Shown piece by piece: positions 1 through 6,236 of a stretch of 11,961 nucleotides of DNA. The first letter of the stretch is position 1. Every line of letters starts with the position of its first letter. The position numbers and the translations under genes were made by a program. The notes beneath the pieces were generated by a model, which was given only the letters and a program-made list of their open reading frames with translations, ran no database searches and was not told where the DNA came from. Source of the DNA: Candidatus Geoarchaeota archaeon (lineage in GTDB: Archaea > Thermoproteota > Thermoprotei > Gearchaeales > WAQG01); the NCBI GenBank assembly GCA_015520395.1, contig WAQG01000001.1, forward strand, positions 1 to 11,961. Direction: 5' to 3'.

Positions 1-2
1 GG

Positions 3-221
3 ATCCCCGTGCTCACGGTGCCGTCCCCGCTCGAGGAGGGAACCATCCTTTCAAAGCTTGAAAGGATCGTGGCTCAGGCTTCAACCCTCACTCCCATGTC
101 GCCTACAGGCGGCAGGCCCGGTGGGGCCTTCACCCCAACTACACTTCTTGTCGCATTGTCCATAGGGGTTCTTGTGCTTGTCGCTGTGTATCTGGTTTTG
201 AGGCGCCGTAGGGCCACATAA
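3..221 (+). CDS. C-terminal end of a membrane-anchored protein (5' end outside window)
   Basis: The reading frame is open from the first bases of the window, so this is the tail of a longer gene rather than a 70-residue protein. The visible part has a Ser/Thr/Pro/Gly-rich linker (STLTPMSPTGGRPGGAFTP), then one hydrophobic segment of about 20 residues (LLVALSIGVLVLVAVYLVL), and ends in RRRRAT. By the positive-inside rule the arginine tail lies in the cytoplasm and the missing N-terminal part lies outside the cell. Among archaea this layout is usual for membrane-tethered solute-binding proteins of ABC transporters, other cell-surface proteins and some secreted enzymes, but the visible part does not say which. 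The stop is a TAA, followed 29 bases later by the alcohol dehydrogenase start on the same strand. I am sure of the membrane anchor and unsure of function. Confidence 0.7.
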   Translation: MPVLTVPSPLEEGTILSKLERIVAQASTLTPMSPTGGRPGGAFTPTTLLVALSIGVLVLVAVYLVLRRRRAT

Positions 222-250
222 CCTATTTCTTTCTCTAGCCAGCTAGTCTA

Positions 251-1429
251 TTGGTGGTTGGCTTGGGGATATTCGCCCTTCCTCGGCTTGTGGTTTATGG
301 GACTGAAGCCCTTGACTTGATGATCGAGGAGGCTAAGATGTTTGGCGAGAGGGTCTTCATCGTCTCTGACAGGGTTATCGAGAAGCTTGGGTTCCTGGAA
401 CGTGTTAAGAGAGCGTTTGAGGATGCCGGGTTTCTAGTCGAGTTTACTGTCGAGGTTGAGGAGGAGCCATCCTTCTCTAACGTGGAGAGCATAGCCAGGA
501 GGGCGTCCCAGTTTAAGCCCGACATAATTGTTGCGATCGGTGGGGGCAGCGTTATCGATGCCGCCAAGGGTGTCTGGGTTAGGCTTGAGAACCCAGGCTA
601 CGACCTTTATGGCATCTCACCACTCGAGCGTATCGGGGTTGGGAAGAAGGTAAGGCTCATAGCTATCCCAACGACGAGTGGGACGGGCAGTGAGGCCACC
701 TTTGGAATAGTCCTTTCCGAGAAGGTTGACGGGAAGAGAAAATACGCGCTGGGCTCCTACGAGATTGTGCCCTGGATGGCCGTTCTACACCCCGAGTTCC
801 CGTCCTCAATGCCGAGGAGCCTGACTATAGGTACAGGGCTTGATGCCCTTGCCCACGCCCTTGAAGCACTAGTCTCCAGCACGGCGTCCGACTTTACAGA
901 CGCACTGGCGGTGAAATCAGCCGAGATCATCTTCTCCGAGCTTCCAAGGGTGGTTGAAGAGCCAAAAAACCTCGATCTTAGGGGGAGAATCCACATGGCT
1001 GCGATGATGGCTGGGATGGCCTTCAGTAACAGCGGCCTGGGACTCGCCCATGCAATTGCACACACCCTCGGCCCTATGCTAGGGGTCCACCACGGGGCGA
1101 TTGTTGCGTCAATATTACCCTATGTGGTGAAGTTTAATTCGGAGAGAAGCGAGGGTGCTGCGGGGAAGTATAGGTTGCTTGAGAGGGTGCTTAACGCTGT
1201 TCTGGGACAGGAGATGGGGCTTCTTGAACGTATAGTCGACCTCTATCAAACGCTCGGCCATCCGCTCGACCTGGAAAGCTATGGCTGCTCTCTCGGATGG
1301 ATCCAGGATAACAGGGATGAGATCGTGGCTGGCGTGTTCTCAGACCCCGACTTAGGATTTAACCCTGTCCTCCCATCAGAGGAGGACGTGTTGGAGGTTC
1401 TGAACAGGGCTGTGGAAGGCAGGATTTAG
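251..1429 (+). CDS. Iron-containing (group III) alcohol dehydrogenase
   Basis: This 392-residue protein has the usual length and motifs of the Fe-ADH family, which interconverts alcohols and aldehydes or ketones with NAD(P)H. The N-terminal dinucleotide domain has VAIGGGSVIDAAKG (residues 94-107, GGGS at 97-100) and IPTTSGTGSEAT (139-150). The helical C-terminal domain carries the metal ligands D198 and H202 (GLDALAHALE), H267 (GLAHAIAH) and H281 (GVHHG). The H267-H281 spacing of 14 matches E. coli FucO. All four ligands are present, so it should be active. The exact substrate is not readable. In this setting, disposal of fermentation reductant as alcohol is a reasonable inference. The TTG start is tentative: there is no clear ribosome binding site, and GTG at 254 or TTG at 263 would also leave the FALPRLVVYG beta strand intact. 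It may be co-transcribed with the upstream membrane protein gene. Its TAG stop overlaps the stop of the opposite-strand SCP2 gene. Confidence 0.9.
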   Translation: MVVGLGIFALPRLVVYGTEALDLMIEEAKMFGERVFIVSDRVIEKLGFLERVKRAFEDAGFLVEFTVEVEEEPSFSNVESIARRASQFKPDIIVAIGGGSVIDAAKGVWVRLENPGYDLYGISPLERIGVGKKVRLIAIPTTSGTGSEATFGIVLSEKVDGKRKYALGSYEIVPWMAVLHPEFPSSMPRSLTIGTGLDALAHALEALVSSTASDFTDALAVKSAEIIFSELPRVVEEPKNLDLRGRIHMAAMMAGMAFSNSGLGLAHAIAHTLGPMLGVHHGAIVASILPYVVKFNSERSEGAAGKYRLLERVLNAVLGQEMGLLERIVDLYQTLGHPLDLESYGCSLGWIQDNRDEIVAGVFSDPDLGFNPVLPSEEDVLEVLNRAVEGRI

Positions 1430-1860
1430 ACCTTCTCGGTGGGAACCTCCTGGGCCGTGGAGACCATGGCTAGGGCCGCCGTAGTGTACCTCATGAGCTT
1501 AGCCATACTCCCCCTAGTCACCTTAAGGCGTCTCGACATGAGGCCAGCAATAGGGGACAGCTGACCTGATATGACCTTCATCCAGTCCTCATAGGTTGCC
1601 TCGATGAAGTACTCGGCATCCAGACTGGAGACGTCAGCCGACCAGATGACCCCACGGCACTCCCCGTGGAATAAGTCGAGAACAAATCCTGCCCTTTCCC
1701 CGATGCCCAATTTCTCTCTCACAGCCGCGGGTATATTTGTCGCTATGAAGGCTATCGAGCCCTCCCAAGTCCTGGCGGCCGCCCTGTACTTCTCATTAGT
1801 ACTAAGTCTCTTGCAGAACTCCTCGGCCCATTCCCGGCCCGGAAATACATACCCAGACAT
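1426..1860 (-). CDS. SCP2-like sterol/lipid-binding domain protein
   Basis: This is a 144-residue soluble protein. The second half has the pattern of the SCP2 (sterol carrier protein 2) fold: a WSADVSS strand region (73-79), then YEDWMKVISGQLSPIAGLMSRRLKV (90-114), where the family has W..l..G...p..a.m.g.lkv, and finally G117 SMAKLMRY. SCP2 domains bind fatty acyl chains, sterols or other hydrophobic ligands in a tunnel. Archaeal single-domain members are common but their ligand is unknown. No signal peptide or membrane segment is seen, so it should be cytoplasmic. The ATG start has only a weak ribosome binding site but has TATA-like elements at a fitting distance. It converges on the alcohol dehydrogenase gene, with the two stop codons sharing bases 1427-1428 inside a 4-base overlap. 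A role with lipid or acyl-CoA substrates is inferred from the fold only. Confidence 0.7.
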   Translation of the reverse strand: MSGYVFPGREWAEEFCKRLSTNEKYRAAARTWEGSIAFIATNIPAAVREKLGIGERAGFVLDLFHGECRGVIWSADVSSLDAEYFIEATYEDWMKVISGQLSPIAGLMSRRLKVTRGSMAKLMRYTTAALAMVSTAQEVPTEKV

Positions 1861-1895
1861 GGAGACCAGCCCCGTCCAGTCCTGAACTATACGCT

Positions 1896-1918
1896 ACTTT
1901 TTAAGGCTTTTATTTATA
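1896..1918 (-). promoter_or_regulatory. TATA-like promoter region of the SCP2-like gene
   Basis: Read on the minus strand this stretch holds two AT-rich archaeal TATA-like elements, TATAAATAAA and CTTAAAAAGT. The second is centred about 40 bases before the ATG at 1860, which would place transcription start near 1874 and give a leader of roughly 14 bases. No other promoter candidate is seen for this gene. Confidence 0.45.
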
Positions 1919-2064
1919 GCGGAAACTTCACCCATTTTTCAATCTCAATCCAGGCTCAAGGCCCTTCAACCTTAGGTACAGCCCATCAGAATCACCTACT
2001 CTGAGGAACCCTCCTACCTGGCTGTGGGCCATCTTGGTTTTGCCCCGGGCGGGTTAGCAGCTTG

Positions 2065-2074
2065 AAAAGTTTAA
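2065..2074 (+). promoter_or_regulatory. TATA box of the DHH phosphoesterase gene (leaderless)
   Basis: AAAAGTTTAA is centred about 33 bases before the ATG at 2103. Archaeal transcription starts about 26 bases past the TATA centre, near 2096, so the mRNA would begin 6 or 7 bases before the start codon. There is no Shine-Dalgarno sequence ahead of the ATG, which agrees with a leaderless message. The rest of the 1861-2102 gap shows no gene that I can support. Confidence 0.55.
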
Positions 2075-2102
2075 TCTGGAAATCCGCATTTTTCTTTATG
2101 AG

Positions 2103-3083
2103 ATGACCAGCACTATAGTGGTTGCTCATGGCGACGCCGATGGGGTGTGTTCAGCATCCCTTATTAGGGCCGCCCTTGGAGAGGTCGACGTCTTTTTTAG
2201 CCATCCGGCGGGACTCCTTAAGGACGTAAGGGAGGCCTCTGAGGCTGGCTATTCCAGGATGGTGATAGTGGATATCTCCCTCAGCCAGCCCCACATAAAC
2301 GAGCTCACGGAGGTGCTGGGGAGCCTCAAGAAGAAGGGTGTTGAGATAGTCTATATAGACCACCACCCATGGCCCTTCGGGGTGGGCAAGGAGGTTTTCC
2401 CGGGGGATGTCTACCACATGGTCGGTGTGTCCGCCTCGGAACTCACCTACCACTACTTCCGCGGTCGCCTGGAGGGCGATATAGAAAGGGTGGCTTTATT
2501 TGGGGCTATAGCGGACTATGAGGATGTTACTCCCTGGGTAATCGACGCCCTCAAGAGGTGGGATAAGAGGGACGTATACTATGAGGCTGGGATACTCTCG
2601 CTCGGGCTGGAGGGCTCAAGGAGGGACTACGACTTTAAGAGAATAGTTGTTAAGCTCCTGTCGGAGAACACGGCGCCCTCGACGATCGATAAGCTTGTTG
2701 AGAAGGCCATAGAGGAGAGCAGGAACAATGAGGAGATGAGGCTTAGGGTGAAGGAGAACGTTAGAGTTGTGGGGAGGGTTGCGTATGTAGTTAATCCTGG
2801 AGGGAGTCTTGGGAGGGCGGCGATCTACGCATACTCTTATGCTGGCGCCGTGGTTGGCATTGCGGTTGAGGAGAGGAAGGATGGCCACTACAACATGAGC
2901 CTCCGCACGTGGAAGCCCAATGTAGATCTTAATAGGATACTTAGGAGGATAACCCCGGTGCTCGGAGGAACAGGTGGAGGGCATAGGGCCGCGGCTGGAG
3001 CAAGAATACCCATTGAAAGCTTTCCAAGGTTTCTGGAGATGCTGGACGAGGCCCTGGGGGGTGGAAGTCCCTGGCCAGGCTGA
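2103..3083 (+). CDS. DHH/DHHA1-family phosphoesterase (RecJ/NrnA-like)
   Basis: This 326-residue protein has both domains of the DHH superfamily. Motif I is VAHGDADGVCSA (7-18, with D11 and D13), motif II VIVDISLS (54-61, D57), motif III IDHHPWP (85-91, the namesake D86-H87-H88) and motif IV GAIADYED (134-141, D138). These ligands bind two Mn2+ or Mg2+ ions. The C-terminal DHHA1 substrate domain ends with GGTGGGHRAAAGARIP (288-303), the GGGH loop that grips the nucleotide phosphate. Family members hydrolyse phosphodiester bonds in single-stranded DNA, short oligonucleotides or cyclic dinucleotides. In archaea, RecJ-like members include the GINS-associated nuclease. The sequence does not show which substrate applies here. 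It is probably read from a leaderless message. The HExxH protein follows, either 59 bases downstream or overlapping by 4 bases if a CTG start is used. Confidence 0.88.
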   Translation: MTSTIVVAHGDADGVCSASLIRAALGEVDVFFSHPAGLLKDVREASEAGYSRMVIVDISLSQPHINELTEVLGSLKKKGVEIVYIDHHPWPFGVGKEVFPGDVYHMVGVSASELTYHYFRGRLEGDIERVALFGAIADYEDVTPWVIDALKRWDKRDVYYEAGILSLGLEGSRRDYDFKRIVVKLLSENTAPSTIDKLVEKAIEESRNNEEMRLRVKENVRVVGRVAYVVNPGGSLGRAAIYAYSYAGAVVGIAVEERKDGHYNMSLRTWKPNVDLNRILRRITPVLGGTGGGHRAAAGARIPIESFPRFLEMLDEALGGGSPWPG

Positions 3084-3142
3084 AGATAAGGCGGTTTGGC
3101 AAAATTTCTGGGCTCTTTGAGAAGAGGGTTTTAGACCTGTTC

Positions 3143-3904
3143 ATGGAGCTATACTCGAGGGTCGCCGATCCGCCTGTCTACGCCGAGGTTCTACTATTTG
3201 AGAACAGAGAGAGGGCCGAGAGGTTCTATGATGCTGAGTCCTACAGGCTTGGTGTAGTAGGAGGGGTACAGAAGTTGTACTTAGGGTTTCACGATGCTTG
3301 GCTTGGGTACCCCAGGGTGGGATTTGTGGTAGGGGAGATCGAGAGGTTGGGAGAAGCTTTGGCAGCACCAATCATTCTTCATGAAGCAAGCCACACAGTC
3401 CTTCACGGGTCAATAATATACTACACCCTCCCACACCACCTGCTAGGGCTAATCAGCCCCCTTAGGTTTGACAGAGAACTCGGCATCCTCATACTCAACT
3501 CGATATTCACCGGCGTGAAGGACTTTGAGGTCTCAGAACTGATGCTCAAACTGGGCTACAGGAGCCACGCCGAGGCATATGCCTCCTTCGTGTTAAAGAC
3601 AAGCAGGGAAGATGTTGAGGAATGGAGAGAGGCAGAGGGTTCACCAAGCCTTGAGCTCCTCCACATAACTAGGAGGCTTAAAGACGTGCTAGCCGCTGCG
3701 CCTATCCCAACCCTAAGGGAGCTCATGAAGAGGGAGGCCAGGTACCTAGGGCGAAAGGGCGGACAGTTCGTATGGTCGTACCTCGAGCATGTCTCAAGGC
3801 TATCTGGGGACACGTTTGAGAAGTTAGAAACGGCTATCAAGGTCTACCAAGAACTTGCGACCAGATACCTCAATACTCCAGGCCCGTCCAGCAGCGACCT
3901 CTAG
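3143..3904 (+). CDS. Putative zinc metallopeptidase-like protein with HExxH motif, family not recognised
   Basis: The main clue in this 253-residue protein is ILHEASHTVLHGS: an HExxH zinc-protease motif at 80-84 (H80, E81, H84), with another histidine at 88. In gluzincin-type peptidases a third ligand (Glu or Asp) lies on a helix further on. FTGVKDFEVSEL (122-133, with D127 and E129) is a good candidate because it sits 43-45 residues after H84. No signal peptide or clear membrane segment is seen, so it should act in the cytoplasm. The rest is a mixed helical protein with a charged C-terminal half. I do not recognise the family, and protease activity is inferred from one motif. The first ATG is used here. 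The same frame stays open back to 3017, and a CTG at 3080 overlapping the phosphoesterase stop would add 21 plausible residues. It is on the same strand as the DHH gene and probably co-transcribed. Confidence 0.65.
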   Translation: MELYSRVADPPVYAEVLLFENRERAERFYDAESYRLGVVGGVQKLYLGFHDAWLGYPRVGFVVGEIERLGEALAAPIILHEASHTVLHGSIIYYTLPHHLLGLISPLRFDRELGILILNSIFTGVKDFEVSELMLKLGYRSHAEAYASFVLKTSREDVEEWREAEGSPSLELLHITRRLKDVLAAAPIPTLRELMKREARYLGRKGGQFVWSYLEHVSRLSGDTFEKLETAIKVYQELATRYLNTPGPSSSDL

Positions 3905-3965
3905 CAACAAACTCGCCTTAACGCAACAATCCTAGAGATTTCCCTAGACTCCACCTAAACCAACA

Positions 3966-3986
3966 CTAAGCTGCCATTTAGCTTAG
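3966..3986. repeat. Inverted repeat, 7-bp stem with 7-base loop
   Basis: CTAAGCT at 3966-3972 is perfectly complementary to AGCTTAG at 3980-3986 around GCCATTT. It lies 62 bases past the stop of the HExxH gene. No run of T follows, so it is not a standard T-tract terminator. It could be an RNA hairpin or part of a larger RNA in the 3905-4390 gap. Confidence 0.5.
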
Positions 3987-4028
3987 GCTCCTGTGTAACT
4001 GCTAAAAGGCATTCGTGATCTTCGGGGT

Positions 4029-4060
4029 TGATAGAATGGTAAGCTTTAATCCATCTATCA
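4029..4060. repeat. Inverted repeat, 10-bp stem with one bulged base
   Basis: TGATAG, a bulged A, then ATGG (4029-4039) pairs with CCATCTATCA (4051-4060) around an 11-base AT-rich loop. Flanking TTCGGGG (4021-4027) can pair with CCCCGAG (4096-4102, one G-U pair), which would enclose this hairpin and a small ATGA/TCAT hairpin (4081-4094) in a three-way junction. This nested pairing suggests a folded RNA, but no known RNA family is recognised. Confidence 0.45.
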
Positions 4061-4172
4061 CAAGAAATTATGGTTGGCGGATGAAGATCGTCATGCCCCG
4101 AGAGGGCTCAGCCCAATGATCTGAGGCAGGTAGCCTGACGCCTACTCTCAGAGCTTTCCTTTCAGGACAAAC

Positions 4173-4182
4173 AAGTTATTAG
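4173..4182 (+). promoter_or_regulatory. Possible TATA element ahead of the candidate small RNA
   Basis: AAGTTATTAG is centred about 26 bases before base 4203, just where the candidate C/D-like segment begins. The match to an archaeal TATA box is modest. It is offered only because of the spacing. Confidence 0.25.
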
Positions 4183-4204
4183 ATTGTTAGCATCACCTTT
4201 ACCT

Positions 4205-4264
4205 GGATGATGAACGCTAGGCCCAGTTAGGCATTGCCGATGACTGGGCGTGGAAGGTCTGACA
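4205..4264 (+). ncRNA. Candidate C/D-box-like small RNA
   Basis: The segment has a perfect box C (ATGATGA, 4207-4213), a near C' (CGATGA, 4238-4243) and a perfect box D (CTGA, 4259-4262). Its total length of about 58 bases is normal for archaeal methylation-guide RNAs. Against it, no good D' box is present (TTAG or GTTA near 4226-4230 at best), the C'-D spacer is 15 bases rather than about 12, the end stem is weak, and the two would-be guide regions are complementary to each other over 7 bases (GCCCAGT/ACTGGGC). That pairing fits a plain hairpin better. It remains a low-confidence call. Confidence 0.25.
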
Positions 4265-4390
4265 TATCAACTATTAACTTAGATCCTCCAAACCCCATAG
4301 CCACGTGGGGGTGGGATGCAATTTGCTGTAGTTTTGGGTATTGGAGATCTGGACTTGATGATGAAAATTATTACTAGCGGCCTTAGAGAT

Positions 4391-5005
4391 CTAACATCTC
4401 TCCATGAATATCTCGGCGATCTCGTTATGAAGCTTCTCTCGTCTTATACTTGTCTCTTCCCCGTGCCCTGGGTAAACGAGGGTTTCGTCGGGTAGAGCCA
4501 TTATCCTTTTAAGAGATCTGCATAGAAGCTCGTCGGAGCCTCCTGGTAGATCCGTTCTCCCAACGCCATCCTTGAAGAGGGTGTCGCCAGTGAATGCTAT
4601 TCCATAGCCGTACAAGGTTATGCTGCCTGGGCTATGTCCCGGAGTATGGAGGATTTTGAAGCCCATCATCTCCCTCCCCTCTTCGAGGGGGAGCAGCCTG
4701 TCTAGCGGGATTTTCCGAACATTTATGCCGAAAAGGCGCCCTATCTCCGATGCATGCTCTAAGAATAATGTATCCCCACTATGCATCATGTAGGGGGTGT
4801 TCAGCTCCTCTAAGATTTCGGGGAGAGCTGCAATATGGTCGACGTGCCCGTGGGTCAAAACAATCCTTCTAACCTTAACGTTAAGCCTCCCTACTGTCGA
4901 TAGTATTTTGTCAGCGTCGCCTCCGGGATCTATGAGAAGCGCATCTCCACTGCTCCAGTATATGATGTAGCAGTTTGTTAGGAGGGGGCCGACCTCCAGC
5001 CTCAC
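4391..5005 (-). CDS. Metallo-beta-lactamase-fold hydrolase (glyoxalase II-like)
   Basis: This 204-residue single-domain protein has the complete metal site of the MBL superfamily: THGHVDH (51-57, ligands H52, H54, D56, H57), HTPGHSPGS (120-128, H124), FTGDTLF (138-144, D141) and VYPGHGEET (177-185, H181). The HTPGHSPGS and TGDTLF motifs place it with the glyoxalase II/YcbL-like group, which hydrolyses thioesters such as S-lactoylglutathione in other organisms. Archaea usually lack glutathione, so the real substrate is unknown; another thioester or small-molecule ester is possible. No signal peptide is seen. The start is a GTG only 14 bases after the TrpRS stop, with no promoter between, so it is the second gene of a two-gene operon with TrpRS. 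The link to tRNA charging is positional only. Confidence 0.85.
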   Translation of the reverse strand: MRLEVGPLLTNCYIIYWSSGDALLIDPGGDADKILSTVGRLNVKVRRIVLTHGHVDHIAALPEILEELNTPYMMHSGDTLFLEHASEIGRLFGINVRKIPLDRLLPLEEGREMMGFKILHTPGHSPGSITLYGYGIAFTGDTLFKDGVGRTDLPGGSDELLCRSLKRIMALPDETLVYPGHGEETSIRREKLHNEIAEIFMERC

Positions 5006-5019
5006 TACCCTGGGCCGAC

Positions 5020-6141
5020 CTAGAACTTGTTTCTCAGAAGGAATTCCTCCACACGCTCCTTTGCCTTCTCCCTAAGCTCCTTATGCCTCTCGAGGAATGG
5101 AAGAACCCTTTCGACGAGCTCCAGTTTACACTCCCCGCAGAGCAGCTTCCCTGTCTTACACGCCCAGTACCTCTCTCTAAGCTTCTCATCATCCTCCTCA
5201 AACATCATCTCGTAGTACTTAAAGACCGGGCATACATCCGGGTTCCCGCCCAGCTCCCTCTGCATCTTAGCGGTCGGCTGCCCCCCGGTAAACGCGTCCA
5301 TAAGCTTCTTCCTAGCCTCCTCAAGGGAATCGGTGACGAATATTGCCGTCTCAGGCTTCGAGGAGGACATCTTGCCGCCCGGCCCGAGGCCTGGGAGGAA
5401 CTTCGCGTGTATCTGGGCGGGCTTCGGGTATCCAAGGCTACTGGCAATGTCCCTCGCAACCCTCCAGTAGGGGTCCTGGTCTATGGCGGCGGGTATAAGG
5501 ACGTGGGTCTGCTCGTTTCGAAGCTCTGTTGGGAGGAAGCACATGGCTATCTGGAGGGAAGGATAGAAGACCATGCCTATGTTTGTCGAATCGGTAAAGC
5601 CCATAAGGGCCTTCATGGTGGAGAGGGTCACCTTCTTTGCAACCCTCACGGCGAGCCCGTAGAGATACCCGATGTCCTCTATATCGACAAGGATGTGGGT
5701 TTTCCTTGGGTCAAAGCCCAGCGCTATGAGGTCCAGCATGTTGTCATAAGCATATTTTCTGACCAGGTCGAGGCTATACTCCCTATGGTAGAGGAACTTC
5801 TCGTCGTCGGTGTATTCGAAGTAGAGCTCAATGCCCATCCTGTCCTGAAGCCACTTGGTAAATATCCATGGAAGCATATGACCGAGGTGTACTGGCCCCG
5901 AGGGGCCTCGCCCAGTATAAAGGGCAACCCGCCTGCCATCCATGTAGAGCCTTAGGAAGACGTCGTAGTCCCTGTGGGCGTAGAATATCCTCCTCCTCAA
6001 CATGTAGTGGTCCTCGCCAAGCGCCTCCCTGGTAAGCTCAATTTCCCGGTCGGAGAGAAGCTTCACCCCAAAGATCTCAACGAGCTTAGAATAGTCTACT
6101 ATCCCCTCAACCTCCCAGGGAGTAACCCTCATATCCTCCAC
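5020..6141 (-). CDS. trpS: Tryptophanyl-tRNA synthetase, archaeal type, with a four-cysteine motif
   Basis: This class I synthetase joins tryptophan to tRNA-Trp using ATP. The 373-residue protein has the archaeal/eukaryotic N-terminal extension (MRVTPWEVEGIVDY, 4-17), the HIGH signature as GPVHLGH (82-88), the DQDP segment (221-224) of the Rossmann fold and the KMSKS loop as KMSSS (257-261), followed by the helical anticodon-binding domain. That domain carries C304, C328, C335 and C338, spaced x23, x6 and x2. Thermotoga maritima TrpRS holds a [4Fe-4S] cluster with almost the same pattern (x22, x6, x2, from memory), so this enzyme may bind a cluster or zinc. The GTG start at 6141 is preferred because GGTGAGG lies 7 bases before it. 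The in-frame ATG at 6132 has GGAGG only 2 bases away. The MBL hydrolase gene follows in the same operon. Confidence 0.93.
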   Translation of the reverse strand: MEDMRVTPWEVEGIVDYSKLVEIFGVKLLSDREIELTREALGEDHYMLRRRIFYAHRDYDVFLRLYMDGRRVALYTGRGPSGPVHLGHMLPWIFTKWLQDRMGIELYFEYTDDEKFLYHREYSLDLVRKYAYDNMLDLIALGFDPRKTHILVDIEDIGYLYGLAVRVAKKVTLSTMKALMGFTDSTNIGMVFYPSLQIAMCFLPTELRNEQTHVLIPAAIDQDPYWRVARDIASSLGYPKPAQIHAKFLPGLGPGGKMSSSKPETAIFVTDSLEEARKKLMDAFTGGQPTAKMQRELGGNPDVCPVFKYYEMMFEEDDEKLRERYWACKTGKLLCGECKLELVERVLPFLERHKELREKAKERVEEFLLRNKF

Positions 6142-6148
6142 AAAGGCC

Positions 6149-6155
6149 CCTCACC
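6149..6155 (-). promoter_or_regulatory. Ribosome binding site of TrpRS
   Basis: GGTGAGG, read on the minus strand, ends 7 bases before the GTG at 6141. This spacing favours GTG over the downstream ATG at 6132 as the start. Confidence 0.55.
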
Positions 6156-6172
6156 ACAGCCATAACAACCCA

Positions 6173-6185
6173 ATAAAAATATAAA
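6173..6185 (-). promoter_or_regulatory. TATA box of the TrpRS-hydrolase operon
   Basis: On the minus strand this is a strong AT-rich element (TTTATATTTTTAT) in an otherwise GC-richer stretch. It is centred about 38 bases before the GTG start. The predicted transcription start near 6153 gives a short leader that would keep only part of the ribosome binding site if the estimate is exact. It separates TrpRS from the AOR gene as a distinct unit. Confidence 0.55.
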
Positions 6186-6216
6186 TCCAGCGCAGCTGCA
6201 CGTGTCGTGAAGAGGT

Positions 6217-6224
6217 AATAAAAA
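6217..6224 (-). terminator. T-tract terminator after the AOR gene
   Basis: On the minus strand TTTTTATT begins 12 bases past the AOR stop codon, with CCTCCC before it and no strong hairpin. T-rich tracts of this kind are the usual archaeal termination signal. The TrpRS promoter follows within 40 bases. Confidence 0.45.
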
Positions 6225-6236
6225 GGGAGGTTGGGT

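Larger units (their letters stand above)
3905..4390. other. 486-base gap between convergent genes with several inverted repeats
   Basis: No convincing protein gene lies here. Both neighbours end at this gap, so it is not needed as their promoter space. It contains the two hairpins listed separately and three more: CTCAG/CTGAG (4107-4111 with 4121-4125), GCCCAGT/ACTGGGC (4221-4227 with 4243-4249) and CCCCA/TGGGG (4293-4297 with 4306-4310). A possible C/D-like box segment lies at 4207-4262. The gap is unusually large for a compact archaeal genome, so one or more non-coding RNAs or a decayed gene are the likely contents. Confidence 0.5.

Noticed and set aside
1..6. BamHI site (GGATCC) at the very start, possible clone junction
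   Set aside because: GGATCC also occurs several more times inside the window and the open frame continues through the start, so it says nothing about a junction.
1861..2102. Possible C/D-like or hairpin RNA in the divergent gap
   Set aside because: Isolated CTGA and TCAG matches occur without proper spacing; the promoters at each end account for the gap.
4975..5955. Long open frame (326 codons) on the plus strand opposite TrpRS
   Set aside because: It lies almost wholly antisense to a gene with clear synthetase motifs, has no family features, and such open frames are common opposite GC-rich genes.
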